A stretch of DNA of 64,000 nucleotides, from the NCBI GenBank assembly GCA_950097015.1, contig CATNEN010000024.1, positions 5,532,001 through 5,596,000 of the forward strand, given 5' to 3'. Both the position numbers and the translations under genes were made by a program. Numbering within the stretch: position 1 is the first letter of the stretch; each line of letters opens with the position of its first letter. Positions 24,545 through 35,534 of the stretch are shown in pieces. Under the pieces are notes generated by a model that saw only the letters and a program-made list of their open reading frames with translations, ran no database searches and was not told where the DNA came from. Origin of the DNA: Macrostomum hystrix. Taxonomy: Eukaryota; Platyhelminthes; Macrostomidae.

Positions 24545-25741
24545 GGCTATCCTGCATTTTCGTTCGTTAAATTATTTTTTCATGTGGAATTAATTTTACA
24601 TGATCTCACGAGTTCAGCACAGGCAATAAAAAATATTATGGGACATACAGAACACCCGAAAAGTTTAAGAAAGTTTGTTATAGTCAAGTCAGTTTAAACG
24701 TTAGTCTCCAGATTACAGTGGGTAGTAATGGGTCACCCAGTACAGAAAGTTGCCGAAATGATGCTCATTTGGGTAGAGCCGGCGCCACAGGAACTCCTGC
24801 AGGTGCGACTCGAAGAGCCCATTGCTGGTACCGTGCCCCTGACGCAGCTTGGCCTTGGAGTGCGCCCAGCTGCCCTCGATTGTGTTGGTGTGCACTGTCG
24901 GGTCCTGTGGGTCCACGAAATTGAGTCGATGGTTGACACTCGCATGGTTGAAGCCCATGGCAGCAAGGCCGTTGTACGATTGCCATCCGTCAGTGATGAC
25001 TCGGGAACCGGGCAGGATGTACTGCTGCAGAATAGGCAGCAGTGTTTCGGCGCGTCGATTCTGAACCACCACCATCATGCATTTGTTACTGCCATGCTCT
25101 ACCATTCCAAGCACCCAGTGGCCCTCACGATAGTTGCCAACATGGTACTTGCGGTGGAAGAATTTGCTCTCGTCCACCTCCACTTCAATGTTCAGGCCAC
25201 CAAGCTGCATTGGGTGGTCAATGAGTACCTGGGCACACACAGAAGTTGGCCCAGTCGACACTGGTATGCGGCTGCTGGATGTCACACTGCAGCATGATGT
25301 CCTTCAGTAGTGTCTTCAGTGCCCACCAGTACACAAAGTCCACCAGTTGGTTAAGCGCTAGGTGGCTTCTCTCGAAAAAGGAGCCCTTCCTTATGGACTC
25401 CTGGCCGTGACACTCCTTGCAAGCCCAAGCCCAGCCATCCACATACCGGTCACCCTGACGACGCTGAAGGCGCATTTGAGGTGCAGCAGGGCAATGGCAC
25501 CGACGCTCGTTTGACAGCAGCCGGTATTTGGCCAGCTAGCGCATCAGAGACAGTGTGTCAGTGGTCAAAAGAGCCAAGTCCCGCATCCTTATGAGCGGCA
25601 GGTCGCATAGTTCTGCAGTAGGTCTTATCTCAGCTGGTGGGATGATAGTAGTGGGAGCAGCTGGACGACCCGCCATGTGGATGTGCAGTGTGGCTGAAAA
25701 AAATGAAAAAATAATTTAACGAACGAAAATGCAGGATAGCC
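24545..25741 (-). mobile_element. Merlin (IS1595-like) DNA transposon
   Basis: Perfect 39-bp terminal inverted repeats: 24545-24583 begins ggctatcctgcattttcgtt, and 25703-25741 is its exact reverse complement. A perfect 8-bp target duplication, tccagaaa, is present at 24537-24544 and 25742-25749. The element is 1197 bp and carries a damaged DDE transposase on the minus strand. Eukaryotic Merlin elements make 8-9 bp duplications, in agreement with this. Confidence 0.93.
24713..25676 (-). pseudogene. Merlin / IS1595-like transposase, disrupted
   Basis: Cut-and-paste DDE transposase of the Merlin family. The minus-strand frame opens with ATG at 25676, has an in-frame TAG at 25536-25538 (codon 47), continues through a Cys-rich zinc-ribbon-like region (CHC and CKECHG) and shifts frame near 25235-25250 in a tgtgtgtg tract, just after VDWANF. 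The second frame runs to the stop at 24713 and keeps the catalytic motifs: EVDESKF (first Asp), VITDGWQSYNG (second Asp) and NTIEGSWAHSK (Glu). Family length would be about 320 aa. One stop plus one frameshift with perfect inverted repeats suggests a recent but inactive copy. An intron at the frame change is possible but less likely. Confidence 0.85.
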
Positions 25742-25905
25742 TCCAGAAATTCCGTTGTTTCAGGGACTAACTTAGTTCAAGGGTATAGTTTGGTCTTTGT
25801 GAGGTCAAGACTCAAGATAGCTCTCAGTAGGGCAAGAGTTGTCTTTGGGAGGCTCGTTGCTCCTGCTTGTTGAAAGGGGAGAAATTAAGTCCTTGTGTGG
25901 TTAAC

Positions 25906-26568
25906 TGGTTAGGGTAATGTATCATCAACCGAACAGTGTATCTTCAAAACCGAACAAGAATTTTGACTTCTTCCATGGTCTTGTGCAAGACAGAAACAAG
26001 CTATTGTGTTTCACAGAACAACTAATTTGAAAGTTGAAGAAATTATCTACAAGCTGAGGCATGATGTGCAATGAAGCATTAAGAGGAAAGAAAGATATTG
26101 ATGTTTCAGTAGAATTTTTTATTGCAAAAGCATACTTTTTAACAACATTTTTAGTATGTACTTTAGACGAAGATTGTATGTGGTTGCTTGCCAATTAAAT
26201 GACCATAATGTAGTTATTTATAAAGCATGAAAAATGCTTTCAAATTACATAATTCATGACAGTTCACTCCTTAAAATAAGATTAGGCCTAAACCACTCAC
26301 TCAAATTGTGAAACCAAACATCAAATTCTCTGTTTGGTTTGAAGATACATGAAAATCATTGTTCGGTTTTAGATAAAAAGCAGGAATAAATTTTTTTCTA
26401 TTTGATAAAATAGCAAAAGCAGATACTTTTTAGAAATATTTAACTGTTTTCTATAAATTGGCTTTTGATTTATCATCATATCTTAAATAGAAAATCTGTA
26501 CCATAGCTTAGGTTTGAAGTTAAAAAAATACACATTCTTGTTTGGTTGATGATACATTACCCTAACCA
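25906..26568. mobile_element. ~660-bp inverted-repeat element (MITE)
   Basis: The left end, tggttagggtaatgtatcat caacc (from 25906), is matched by the reverse complement of the right end (finishing at 26568) over about 29 bp. The inner sequence accgaacaagaat is also inverted near both ends. Related ttggtttgaagatacat segments recur inside. No transposase; target duplication not evident. Confidence 0.65.
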
Positions 26569-26586
26569 GATGAATAATCAAATGGC

Positions 26587-27480
26587 AGAGCTTATTCCCA
26601 TGGTCCCATGCCGATAATTTCAATTTTATCCACATGGATCTGTGCGATAATTTTCTGCTTATCCACATGGCAGCTTGTATGAATATGTCTATAACTCTGT
26701 ATATATGCCGTGCCATTAATTTCAATTTTATCCACACTGAGCCATGCCGATAATTTTCTGCTTATCCACATAGCAGCTTCTATGAATAGGTCTACAACTC
26801 TTTATATATGCCATGCCATTAATTTCAATTTTATCCACAGTGAGCCATGCCGATAATTTTCTGCTTATCCACATGGCAGCTTGTAATAATAGGTCTAAAA
26901 CTCTATATAAATATGCTGTGCCATTAATTTCAATTTTATCCACACAGTTCTGTTCTTTGAAACAAGGCCCTTTCGGGTTTGAACATTTTTTTGAACAGTC
27001 AAGCCAATAGATCAACAAAGTTGCCAGTGTGTTACGGCAGTGTTCTACATTTTGACCTACACATTCGTCATTCATTAACTGATATTAATGTCATTCTTTT
27101 TAATTATTATAATAACAACTTACTAAATCTTTTGTCATCATTACATGTTTTCATTCGAATTGTATGGACTTAAAAAGTAAGAACTAAGAAGTGTTTCAAA
27201 GAAAATCATACAAGTCAACCAGCAGATTTCTAGTCAGCACCAAACTTGTCACACATATTATACATCATTGTTATTCTTTTATACTAGGCCTATGCATTGA
27301 TAGTGTACACTATACACTATACTCTGAAGTAAAAGCCTTATGCTAAGAGAAGAATAGGTAGGGACTTGAAGGTAGACCTATTCATACAAGCTGCCGTGTG
27401 GATAAGCAGAAAATTATTGGCATGGATCCGTGTGGATAAAATTGAAATTATCGGCATGGGACCATGGGAATAGCATTTCC
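26587..27480. mobile_element. Foldback-like element with tandem-repeat arm
   Basis: An ~95-bp left arm (26587-26690, containing attcccatggtcccatgccg) is matched in inverted orientation at 27380-27480. The 12-bp taatcaaatggc sits directly outside both ends (26575-26586 and 27481-27492), consistent with a target duplication. The left side continues as about three more ~106-bp tandem units (starting near 26712, 26818 and 26925, each with atttcaattttatccacac), while the right arm has one unit. No coding capacity. Confidence 0.7.
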
Positions 27481-27492
27481 TAATCAAATGGC

Positions 27493-28590
27493 TATTTGTC
27501 CAGATAAATATCAACTACCATTTATTTATGCTTAGGGGCCTACTGAAAACTTTTATTTATGGGACTTTTCTATTATATCTTTGGATGACCCTTTGCTATA
27601 TATAAGTCAATTTATTAAGTCACTTTAACTATAACTTTAATCACAGTATTTCAAATAGAATAAAATAAAATACTTAGGTAGTGAGGTAGGTAGTGATATT
27701 GTAGGTAGGTTGTAGGTAGTATCAAGGTAGTGAAATTGTGTCAGGGCAGCTAGACACATTTTTATATTAGGCCTATGCCTATGCACTAGTTTTGGGGATT
27801 CCAGTCATACTTGGGATACCAATGGACTAGATTTGCCTAGTCAATTGCCATGTTTTTTTAAAACTCCCTATCTATTGGTTCCTCTCAGGAATTTTGTGTA
27901 TTTATTTAATGCTCAGAATGAGATATATGTATTGAATTGATCATAGGTAAATAAATATAACAAATTGTTGAACTCAACACTTTTACTTTTTAAAAAGCAA
28001 TTTTCTGGTGTATCATTTTCCATTATCAAAATTACAATCTTCCAAAACGGTAAAATTGACTCTACAAGAAATGGACTGAATTAACCAAGTCATATCCAAA
28101 CCAAGAACAGAAAATTAGTTGGTTAGCTTTTGACTAAAAGTAGCTTGTATATATATAGTGATTTAATGAGGAGTTTAGAGTGTATTTATACAATATTTGG
28201 TGCATTAAACAAATACTATGAATTTTGTTATTTAAGTATAACTTGCAAAAATATTTTATAATATTAGGCCTATCTTAATAGGATTCCCTATTAAGAATTA
28301 ATATGAGTATTTTTGAAGACAATGTAATTAAAATGTTTCATATAAGTGACAAAAAGTGGAAGACTGAAAGGCAAAATTCAAAAGATAAACAAAACATTTG
28401 CTCACACAAAGTTAAAGCTGCTAAAAATAGACAACGCATATAAGCAAAAGAAACTGTTTAAAACTTGTAAATATTGTAACATGGCTTAACACTCCATCTT
28501 CCTCTCCCTTGGTAGCATATCACTTGGCACGAATTTATCCTTCTAAGGCAGTTGTCTCTTATTCTCCAGTCTTTGCTGGGCATTCATCCA
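27493..28590. other. AT-rich region with a short gtag-rich tract
   Basis: A loose gtaggtagtgag repeat lies at about 27680-27740. No gene. Confidence 0.4.
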
Positions 28591-28726
28591 GAATTAAAGG
28601 GTCTTGACTTGACTTACTTGACTTAGCGGCAGGGGGCCTCCATGACGGACGCAGCGAGGAGGCGGCTGTTGCCGCCCATATCGCTAACCCCTGGCAGCCA
28701 GACTGCCTCCAGCGAGGCGGTGCCGC

Positions 28727-31700
28727 TCAGGGTGGTCCGTCGGTCGGTTCCGCCGCGCGATCTTCCTCGCCATAGGCTGGGAAGAAATCAGCTCGGCCGG
28801 TATCCCGGAGGAAGTGGGCGAGCTGAGGGATGTTCTCGGGCGAGCAGGCTTCGGCAAGAGTCGGTGCCGGCCCGAGGTGTTTTAGCCTAGCCCGGGTGAA
28901 GGCCGGGCAGTGGCAAATGAAATGCTCGGCGTTTTCACGGCCGGAGCAGCAGAAAGGACACGTTTCCTCAGGCACGTGGCCTTGGAGGTAGCGGTGTCTG
29001 GTGAAGCAGCCATGTCCCGAAAGGGCCATGGTGACTGCTCTCAGGTCTCTGCGGTTTAGCCTGAGTAAGGCCTTACGCAGGTTACTAGAGGGGGTTGGCA
29101 CCGCAGCCCTGGACTGGCGACAGTTCAGGGTGCTGGACCACCTCCTCCGGTGCTGGGTCTCCATCCAGTGGTTGATGCTGGAGTTGACAACGGAGGCGGG
29201 GATCGGGGATTCCGGGCCCGGGCCCATCAGGGAGCTGGCTGCTCCAGCCTTTGCAAGCTCGTCCGCCATCTCATTCCCTGTGAGCCCGGCGTGCCCAGGG
29301 ATCCACATCAGCTCCACCTTGTTAGACTGCGCCAAACCATTTAACTGGTTGTTGCAGTCCAAGGTGGTTCTGGAGCGAGAGGTGCAGCGACTGAGGGCCT
29401 TGAGGGTTGCTTGACTGTCGGAGTGAAAAAAGATCCTCCGACCAGCCAGCTGCCTCTGGCGCAGCTCAGCCGCACAGAAGCTGATGGCGAGCATTTCGTT
29501 TTGGAAAACGCTTGAGCTCTTGCCACAGTGTTGGGAGTGGGTCCAGAGGACCTCGCCACCCGAGGCGACGCACACCCCGAATCCCGATTTACCGTTCATC
29601 AGGGAGCCGTCAGTGTAACAGTGGACTGCGGGGTCATCCCAGCAGTCCTTTACCTCATTACGAGGGAAGATGCTGACTTTGTACCTGTGGCTCCGGAGTA
29701 AAGTGGCCGGGGCCCCGTCCGAAAGGATGGTGAGCCCTCCGCACTCGCCCAGAGTTTTCAGGCAGAGGTCAGAGTGGGGCAGAAGGGAGCGCTTCGAGAA
29801 GGCTCGCGAATTCTGGAAGGATACACCCGCATCAAGGAGACGACGGGTGGACTTTGCCGCTTCCCCCTTAACAAAAATGTCAATGGGTGTAGCGTTGAGG
29901 AAAGCGTTCATGCCTTCAAAGGGAGTGGAGGGTGGGGCGCCCAGCGTCATGCGACAGGCTCTGCCCTGCACCCTATAAAGCGCCTCCAGGTTTTTCTGGA
30001 TGCTCATGGCACTGGCCCAGATGAGGCCAGCGTAAGCGACTGACGGTCTAATGATCGCCGTGTAAATCCACCAAAGGTTTTTGGGGGTTAGCCCCCAAGT
30101 GGTGCCCACGGCTCGCCTGACTTGCGCCAGAATGGCCAGGGCCCTCTTGGCCTTTGTGGTAATGTGCGGGGTCCAGTTAAGCCTATGGTCTAGCAGGATA
30201 CCAAGGCACCGGACCTGCTTTTCCATGGCAATATTCTTGCCATAGAGAGTCAGAGGCTCAATGGTCCAGCGCAGCCTGCTGGTAAACATAACCGCAACGG
30301 TCTTGGACTCAGAGAGTCGGAGCCCGCATTGGTCCGCCCAGCGCACCGCCCTGTTGATAAAGCCCTGAATGAGGTCCCTGGTGGTTTCCGCCGAGGGGCC
30401 CGCGCAGATGGCGGTCACATCGTCGGCATATCCCACCTTCAGGACTGGGTCAGGCCGAGTGCTTTTTAGCAGCTCATCCATGACGAGATTCCACAGCAGT
30501 GGGGTGAGGACGCCACCTTGGGGCCCTCCTTTTAGGACAGGTGCCGAGAGCACCCTGCCTTCGAGGTGGGCCACCACGTGGCGATTCCGGATCATGTACA
30601 TGACCCAACGGACGAGGTGGGGGTGAGTGGCCCTGGAAACCAGGGCCTTCTCAAAGGCTTCGAAAATAACGTTATCGAAGGCCCCCTCAATATCAAGGAA
30701 AACAGCCAGGGCAAAACCGCTGCCCAGCACTGCCTTCTCGAGAGTCTCCACAATGCAGTGGAGGGCGCTCTCCGTGGACCGGCCCGCCCGAAAGGCGTGC
30801 TGGTTTGGTGAGAGCGGGGCCCGCCCTAGCTCTACCGTAAGAAGGCGCCAGAGCACCAGTCTTTCCATGAGCTTGAGGCAGGTGGAAGTCAAGCTTATCG
30901 GGCGATAAGACTTGACCGAGCGATAGTCGCCTTTGGCGGGCTTCGGGATGAAGACGACCCGGGCTTCATGCCACCGCGCTGGTACGTAGCCCAGCACGAT
31001 GCAGGCCCGTAGAAGTCTGCAGAGGAGATGGAGGAAGCGGCCATTTTTAACCGCTTCATGCAGAAAGGCCGGATATATACCATCTGGCCCAGGTGCTTTA
31101 AAAGGATTGAATGACTTAGCCGCGCGAACGATGCGGTCATTCGTAACGAGTGACTGAGCCAGGCCCTGACCTCCACGCGAGTGGTCGTCTGGGCCGAAGT
31201 GCGCCGGTACACTCGGGAAGAAATGCCCTAGCATAAGCTCGAGCGTTTCCTCCGGGCGCTCAGTGATCGAGCCGTCCGGCTTTTTAATCGATGAGAGCTT
31301 GGAGAAGCGGTCGTTGGTGAGCGCCTTTACCACGCGGGCCGTGGGCCGCGAGCCCTCAAGCCCTTCGCAGTATTGTCGCCACTTGTCCGCTTTTGCCCTT
31401 CTGACCCGGCCCTTAAACTCATGGATGGCGCGAGTATAGGCCTCTTTGTCATCAGGGTCGTGCGAGGTTTTCAGCTTCCTCTGGAGAGCCTTAGCTCGGC
31501 GTCTTAGGACTCCGAGCTCGGGGTTCCACCAGGGGGCCGATTTTTTGCCTTTGTAGGCTTTGAGCGGGCAAGCCATTTCGTAGGCCTCTGTGATGGCGCC
31601 GCCCAGCAGGGCAGCCACTCCATCCAGGTCCTGCGTGGTTTCCATGGCCATGGAGGGGTCAGAATCCCGAAGGCCCTCATGCAGCTTTTGGCTGAACGCG

Positions 31701-32431
31701 GGCCAGTCGGTATTTCTGACATTACGCCTCCAAATAGGCTTTTGCTTCTTATCGGGGGTGCCGATGTTGAAACGGATGAAACGGTGGTCCGAGAGCGAGC
31801 TTTCGGTCTCCCACACCTCCCACCCCAGCACCCTTGGGAGGATGCCGGGTGAGGCCAGGGTGACGTCAAGCACCTCAGCCCACCGCCCATTGTCGAAAGT
31901 GGGCGTGTTGCCCACATTGCAGAAGTTTAGAGGCGTGCCGCTGACGAAGGCCAGGAGCTCTTCGCCGCGGTCATTGATTTTTGAGCTACCCCAGTGGGTG
32001 TGATGCGAGTTTACATCTCCCGCGAGGAGCAGCTCGAAGTTTCGTGCCCTGGCGAATTCACAGAGGGCGACGAGGGTATCGCTAACCACGGGGGCGTCGC
32101 CTGCCAGGTAGGCGGATGCCACGAGGGTCAACTTGTTAGGCACAATGTGTGCAGATTGGATGACGCAGATGTCCCCGTTAGAGAGATCGGGTCTCATCCA
32201 CGCATTTAAGGCTTTTGCGGCATAGATCAGTGATCTAGGGCGGACAGAGTCTGCCATGCAGAAGCAGTCATAGCCAGCAGGAATGTTGCTTGGCTTGTTC
32301 TTTGATAGCCAGGGCTCCTGCACAAGTACAAGGCCCGGCATCATGCGCTCTGTCGTGCGCATCAGATTGACTGATGCTGCCACGCAGTGCTGGGTGTTAA
32401 CTTGCAGACATGATATTCCGGGGATCATCAT
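28727..32431 (-). CDS. LINE ORF2: endonuclease, reverse transcriptase, RNase H
   Basis: 1234-aa polyprotein that nicks target DNA and reverse transcribes the element RNA. APE-type endonuclease ~1-225: QVNTQH, QEPW at 39-41, [12 protein letters not shown] around 138-149 and SDHRF at 214-218. Reverse transcriptase ~485-720: [47 protein letters not shown] and the catalytic YADD at 668-671. RNase H ~935-1070: [17 protein letters not shown] and [21 protein letters not shown] Cys/His knuckle follows at ~1158-1175 (CPFCC...HFICHC). All catalytic residues seen are intact. The ATG at 32431 is the first of two adjacent Met codons and lies 12 nt after the ORF1 stop, in the same frame. Confidence 0.95.
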   Translation of the reverse strand: MMIPGISCLQVNTQHCVAASVNLMRTTERMMPGLVLVQEPWLSKNKPSNIPAGYDCFCMADSVRPRSLIYAAKALNAWMRPDLSNGDICVIQSAHIVPNKLTLVASAYLAGDAPVVSDTLVALCEFARARNFELLLAGDVNSHHTHWGSSKINDRGEELLAFVSGTPLNFCNVGNTPTFDNGRWAEVLDVTLASPGILPRVLGWEVWETESSLSDHRFIRFNIGTPDKKQKPIWRRNVRNTDWPAFSQKLHEGLRDSDPSMAMETTQDLDGVAALLGGAITEAYEMACPLKAYKGKKSAPWWNPELGVLRRRAKALQRKLKTSHDPDDKEAYTRAIHEFKGRVRRAKADKWRQYCEGLEGSRPTARVVKALTNDRFSKLSSIKKPDGSITERPEETLELMLGHFFPSVPAHFGPDDHSRGGQGLAQSLVTNDRIVRAAKSFNPFKAPGPDGIYPAFLHEAVKNGRFLHLLCRLLRACIVLGYVPARWHEARVVFIPKPAKGDYRSVKSYRPISLTSTCLKLMERLVLWRLLTVELGRAPLSPNQHAFRAGRSTESALHCIVETLEKAVLGSGFALAVFLDIEGAFDNVIFEAFEKALVSRATHPHLVRWVMYMIRNRHVVAHLEGRVLSAPVLKGGPQGGVLTPLLWNLVMDELLKSTRPDPVLKVGYADDVTAICAGPSAETTRDLIQGFINRAVRWADQCGLRLSESKTVAVMFTSRLRWTIEPLTLYGKNIAMEKQVRCLGILLDHRLNWTPHITTKAKRALAILAQVRRAVGTTWGLTPKNLWWIYTAIIRPSVAYAGLIWASAMSIQKNLEALYRVQGRACRMTLGAPPSTPFEGMNAFLNATPIDIFVKGEAAKSTRRLLDAGVSFQNSRAFSKRSLLPHSDLCLKTLGECGGLTILSDGAPATLLRSHRYKVSIFPRNEVKDCWDDPAVHCYTDGSLMNGKSGFGVCVASGGEVLWTHSQHCGKSSSVFQNEMLAISFCAAELRQRQLAGRRIFFHSDSQATLKALSRCTSRSRTTLDCNNQLNGLAQSNKVELMWIPGHAGLTGNEMADELAKAGAASSLMGPGPESPIPASVVNSSINHWMETQHRRRWSSTLNCRQSRAAVPTPSSNLRKALLRLNRRDLRAVTMALSGHGCFTRHRYLQGHVPEETCPFCCSGRENAEHFICHCPAFTRARLKHLGPAPTLAEACSPENIPQLAHFLRDTGRADFFPAYGEEDRAAEPTDGPP

Positions 32432-32443
32432 GCAGGCAGAGGT

Positions 32444-34003
32444 CTACTTGGAGGGGGACCCAGCCAGAAGGCGGTCCTCCTCCTCCGGGTCGATGTCGGT
32501 AGCCATGGGCTCCTCCGTGCCCAGGCCCCGAGCCGGAGACGGGAACTCGACGGCGTCAGCCGCCCAGTCCCCGCCCCCGGCCCCGAGCCCAGGCCCAGAG
32601 TCGCCCTCAACTGGAGCCGACACCGCTCCCTGGGCCGTGGGAGGGGCGCTCGAAGGGCCCTGCTCGATGGAGCTGGGCACCTCTGAGGCCTCCCCCGTAG
32701 CCCTTGGTTGCGGCGCCTGCCCCGGTGGGCCACCGCGCATCTCAGCGCGCAGCTGGGCCATCTTGGCGGTTCGCACCACCTCGGAGGCCCGCTGGAGAAG
32801 GCCCCGGCGCTTTGTGACACGCGCGGGGCGACGCTCAGAGCTGCCAGCGATGGCACGCTCTGGCCTTTTTTGGCGGGACGACTGGGCCCTGCCCCCAGTC
32901 CCAGCCTTGGGGTCCGAGGACCCTTCATTGGCCGGTACGGTGGTGGGCCCGGTCTGACCTCGGGTTTTATCCGCCTCGAAGGCGAAGATTTTGGTCTTCC
33001 ACAGACCAATGCAAATGTTGGCGCCATCTGGGTAGCGGCGTGTCCATTGCTCGGACAGGCCCAGAATGGCGGTGAAACCGGTGCCGTCGGGGCGCAGGAT
33101 CGTGCGGTGCACGATCAGGCCCGCTGTCGGCAGCTCCCGGTTCATCGCGATGAGGCCCCTGCGGAGGTCCTCAGCGCTGGTGACGACACTTTTCGCCGGG
33201 ACGAAGATACGGTGTCGCTTGGTCTTTGGTGGCTCGTTCTCCCGTAGGAACTCGAGGCCAGCCGCCCAGCTCTGCGTGGGCAGCAACTCGAGGAGCCGCC
33301 GCCCCGATTCCGCATCGCCGGGCCAGACGACGAAGCACGATTCCCTGGTAGCGCTTGCGCCGACCGCCAGGGGCTCGCCCTTCAGTTGAAGTTGCCACAA
33401 CATAGCATCTATGTTGCGGCAAATGTCGCTGAGCTGTTCGCTGCTCAGCCTTTTCCCGTCTCTGCCGGTGATGATGACGGCAGGTTGCCTACGTGCGATG
33501 GCGGCGTAGGTAGCTTGTGGTCCCGGGCCCTGTCCGGTGGCGTCCCCACCCTCGGGATCTGCGTCGGCGGTGGGCACAGGGCCCTCCGCCTCCGCTTCTC
33601 CTTCGGGCCGGGCAGCCGTCCGGATGGGCGCCGGGCCCTCCTTGGCCCGCGACCCTGGCCTCGGGGCGTCGTGGGCTCCGCCCCGTGCAGGAGCCTGGGC
33701 AGGAGGCACAAGGCCCCCCGCCCCAGCCCCCGCCCTAGGCAGAGCCCCTTCGGCCCCTCTGGCCTGGGCCTGGTCCTTGGTCAATGGAGCCGACGTGCCG
33801 TGGGCCAGCATGCGCCTACGGCGTTTTGCCGCTCCAGAGGTGGTGGAGCGCTTAGCGCCCCGGTCATCGCGCGAGTTGGGCAGCGCGGCATTTGTGGCGG
33901 TCGCGGGGCCAGCTAGCCCGGGCGCCGCAGCGTGTATGGCCTCAGGCACCATGGTGTCCTCGGCCGGAGCAGTTGAAGGGCTAGAAGCCATTGAAAGCTG
34001 CAA
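32444..34003 (-). CDS. LINE ORF1: putative nucleic-acid-binding gag-like protein
   Basis: 519 aa, starting at the ATG at 34003 and ending with TAG at 32446-32444. The N-terminal ~170 residues are Ala/Pro/Gly/Arg-rich and disordered. A structured central region (~170-350) includes GRDGKRLSSEQLSDICRNID and RHRIFVPAKSVVTSAEDLRR. A basic, low-complexity C-terminus follows. No CCHC zinc knuckle is visible, unlike R1/TRAS gag proteins; a resemblance of the central region to the DUF4780-type ORF1 domain is only an impression. In other LINEs ORF1 packages RNA, so that role is inferred. Confidence 0.85.
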   Translation of the reverse strand: MQLSMASSPSTAPAEDTMVPEAIHAAAPGLAGPATATNAALPNSRDDRGAKRSTTSGAAKRRRRMLAHGTSAPLTKDQAQARGAEGALPRAGAGAGGLVPPAQAPARGGAHDAPRPGSRAKEGPAPIRTAARPEGEAEAEGPVPTADADPEGGDATGQGPGPQATYAAIARRQPAVIITGRDGKRLSSEQLSDICRNIDAMLWQLQLKGEPLAVGASATRESCFVVWPGDAESGRRLLELLPTQSWAAGLEFLRENEPPKTKRHRIFVPAKSVVTSAEDLRRGLIAMNRELPTAGLIVHRTILRPDGTGFTAILGLSEQWTRRYPDGANICIGLWKTKIFAFEADKTRGQTGPTTVPANEGSSDPKAGTGGRAQSSRQKRPERAIAGSSERRPARVTKRRGLLQRASEVVRTAKMAQLRAEMRGGPPGQAPQPRATGEASEVPSSIEQGPSSAPPTAQGAVSAPVEGDSGPGLGAGGGDWAADAVEFPSPARGLGTEEPMATDIDPEEEDRLLAGSPSK

Positions 34004-34237
34004 TGAAGAGAGGGGCTTCCTGTAGACACAGGCAGGAATAACCCGCTCAGCCGCGATCCCAAAACTGAGCGGGGGCAGCCAAAAAAGACAAGTTACAACC
34101 CGGGGTGGGATGCCAGGACCACCGGGAGGAACCGTAAGAGACCAGACTACTCCCTGGCCAAGCGTCCATCAGCACGGTCAACACTGGGACATTGGAGGGT
34201 GCCATTGAGCCGGCGCCGAGGCCTGCGGGCTGGCCGC

Positions 34238-34395
34238 AAACCCTGTTAAGGTCAAAGGGTGACACCTGTCCCTCAGGGCCGTAGCCAGAGGTACCTGATC
34301 ACGCACAGGTGCACGAAAAATGCGGACAAGCCACATACCCTGTTAAGGTCAAAGGGTGACACCTTTCCCTCCAGCCGGGGCTAGAGGTACCCAGT
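34238..34395 (-). repeat. Duplicated segment in the LINE 5' UTR
   Basis: Two ~54-bp copies, starting near 34240 and 34338 (98 bp apart), share accctgttaaggtcaaaggg, tgacacct, ccct and tagccagaggtacc. Such 5' UTR duplications can carry internal promoter elements in LINEs; here that is inference. Confidence 0.7.
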
Positions 34396-34673
34396 TTGGC
34401 CGGAGGCCCTGGATGGGTCATCCAGCGCTGTTGCCCATTCTGTCCGGCTACCCTAGGGTCAGCCTTGAACACTCGCGGGACGTGTACCCATGGGTCAGCT
34501 GACGGGACAGCGTTGGAGGGATTCCTGCACCCGAAGGTACAGGTCTCCTTCCTGCCAGGCCTGCTCAAAAAACGGCTGCAGGTGTGAGGCATCGCAGACC
34601 AAAGCCCGTGGGCCTGGACTGACTCATACCTCACAGGCACTGTGTCCCGCCGGTGCGAGCGAATTAAAGGGTC

Positions 34674-35177
34674 ACAGCCTTAATCTCTGTTTTTATTTAT
34701 GAGATCTACACTAGCTCCTTCTCAGAATGACTAACACAACAATTTCACTATTTAAAGATTGTTCTCAGTTTTGCCTTTATTAGTTTGGCTCACTGGCAAA
34801 TTAAATTTCGTTATGAAACTGACTCTCCTGTTATATTGGTTGTTTACATTACATGTTTTAACCAATGTAATTTTATAAAATAAAAGCATATTTAAGAAAT
34901 AATATATACCTTGGAATAATTTTTAGTGTAAATTTAACTGCTAAAATAAAATTGAATACTTAGGCTGCTATAACTCGCCTTCTCTAAAAGAAAAAATTGA
35001 AAAAATCATGAGTGATATTTTTTCTATAAGCAATCGCAGCTATAAAAATACAATGATCAAAAATGCAACAAAAATAAACATAAGGAAGCACACACAATTA
35101 ATAACTCTTGTGTTTAAAAACCTCTAATCCCTAAAACAATAAAATATTAAAGTCCAAAATAAAATCATTACTCAAAG
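34674..35177. other. AT-rich sequence right of the LINE
   Basis: No coding signal or repeats recognised. Confidence 0.4.
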
Positions 35178-35495
35178 TCACATTGCTCCGGCAGCTTCTG
35201 GTAAAATGGCCAGCCAAGCTGCTGACTCAGCCAGCGCATCTTGATAGCCAGGAGACATTGGAATGCCGGCATCTGCAGCAATGGCCCGCCAGACTGAGGC
35301 GCTGACATATTGTAGTATGGCCATTGCATTGGACCGAGATAGCCATTCACGAAGTGCCCTGATAGCCGGCCACACTTGTGAGCACTGTGGAAGCGCTTTG
35401 GTCCTTAGGTACACAATCCTCAGCAAGTACTGAACTAGAATGAATAGGCTGCTCTCAATTGGGATGCCATGTTGTAGAATTAGCACCCTAGTCAC
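35178..35495 (-). CDS. Unassigned open segment, possible exon fragment
   Basis: An open minus-strand frame of about 105 codons with moderate GC, containing QVWPAIRALREWLSRSNAMA and ending AAGAM-stop. There is no ATG near its 5' end, and it abuts the 27-bp array. It could be a last exon, a transposon remnant or chance. No family recognised. Confidence 0.2.
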   Translation of the reverse strand: MTRVLILQHGIPIESSLFILVQYLLRIVYLRTKALPQCSQVWPAIRALREWLSRSNAMAILQYVSASVWRAIAADAGIPMSPGYQDALAESAAWLAILPEAAGAM

Positions 35496-35534
35496 CCGCC
35501 GGTAGTCGGTCCACTTTGCAGGTGGCGGGGAATT

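Larger units (their letters stand above)
28604..34660 (-). mobile_element. Full-length non-LTR retrotransposon (LINE) with 13-bp target duplication
   Basis: The 13-bp gaattaaagggtc occurs at 28591-28603 and 34661-34673, exactly bounding the element. It is GC-rich inside an AT-rich zone. On the minus strand it has a ~657-bp 5' UTR with an internal duplication, ORF1 (34003-32444), ORF2 (32431-28727), a ~100-bp 3' UTR and a tail of short aagtcaagt-type repeats (28604-28626) in place of poly(A). The presence of an apurinic endonuclease, reverse transcriptase and RNase H places it in the I/R1/LOA-like group; the exact clade needs phylogeny. Both ORFs look intact. Confidence 0.93.

Noticed and set aside
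28642..34025. Many ORFs antisense to the LINE
   Set aside because: Shadows of the GC-rich ORF1 and ORF2, lacking any recognisable domain.
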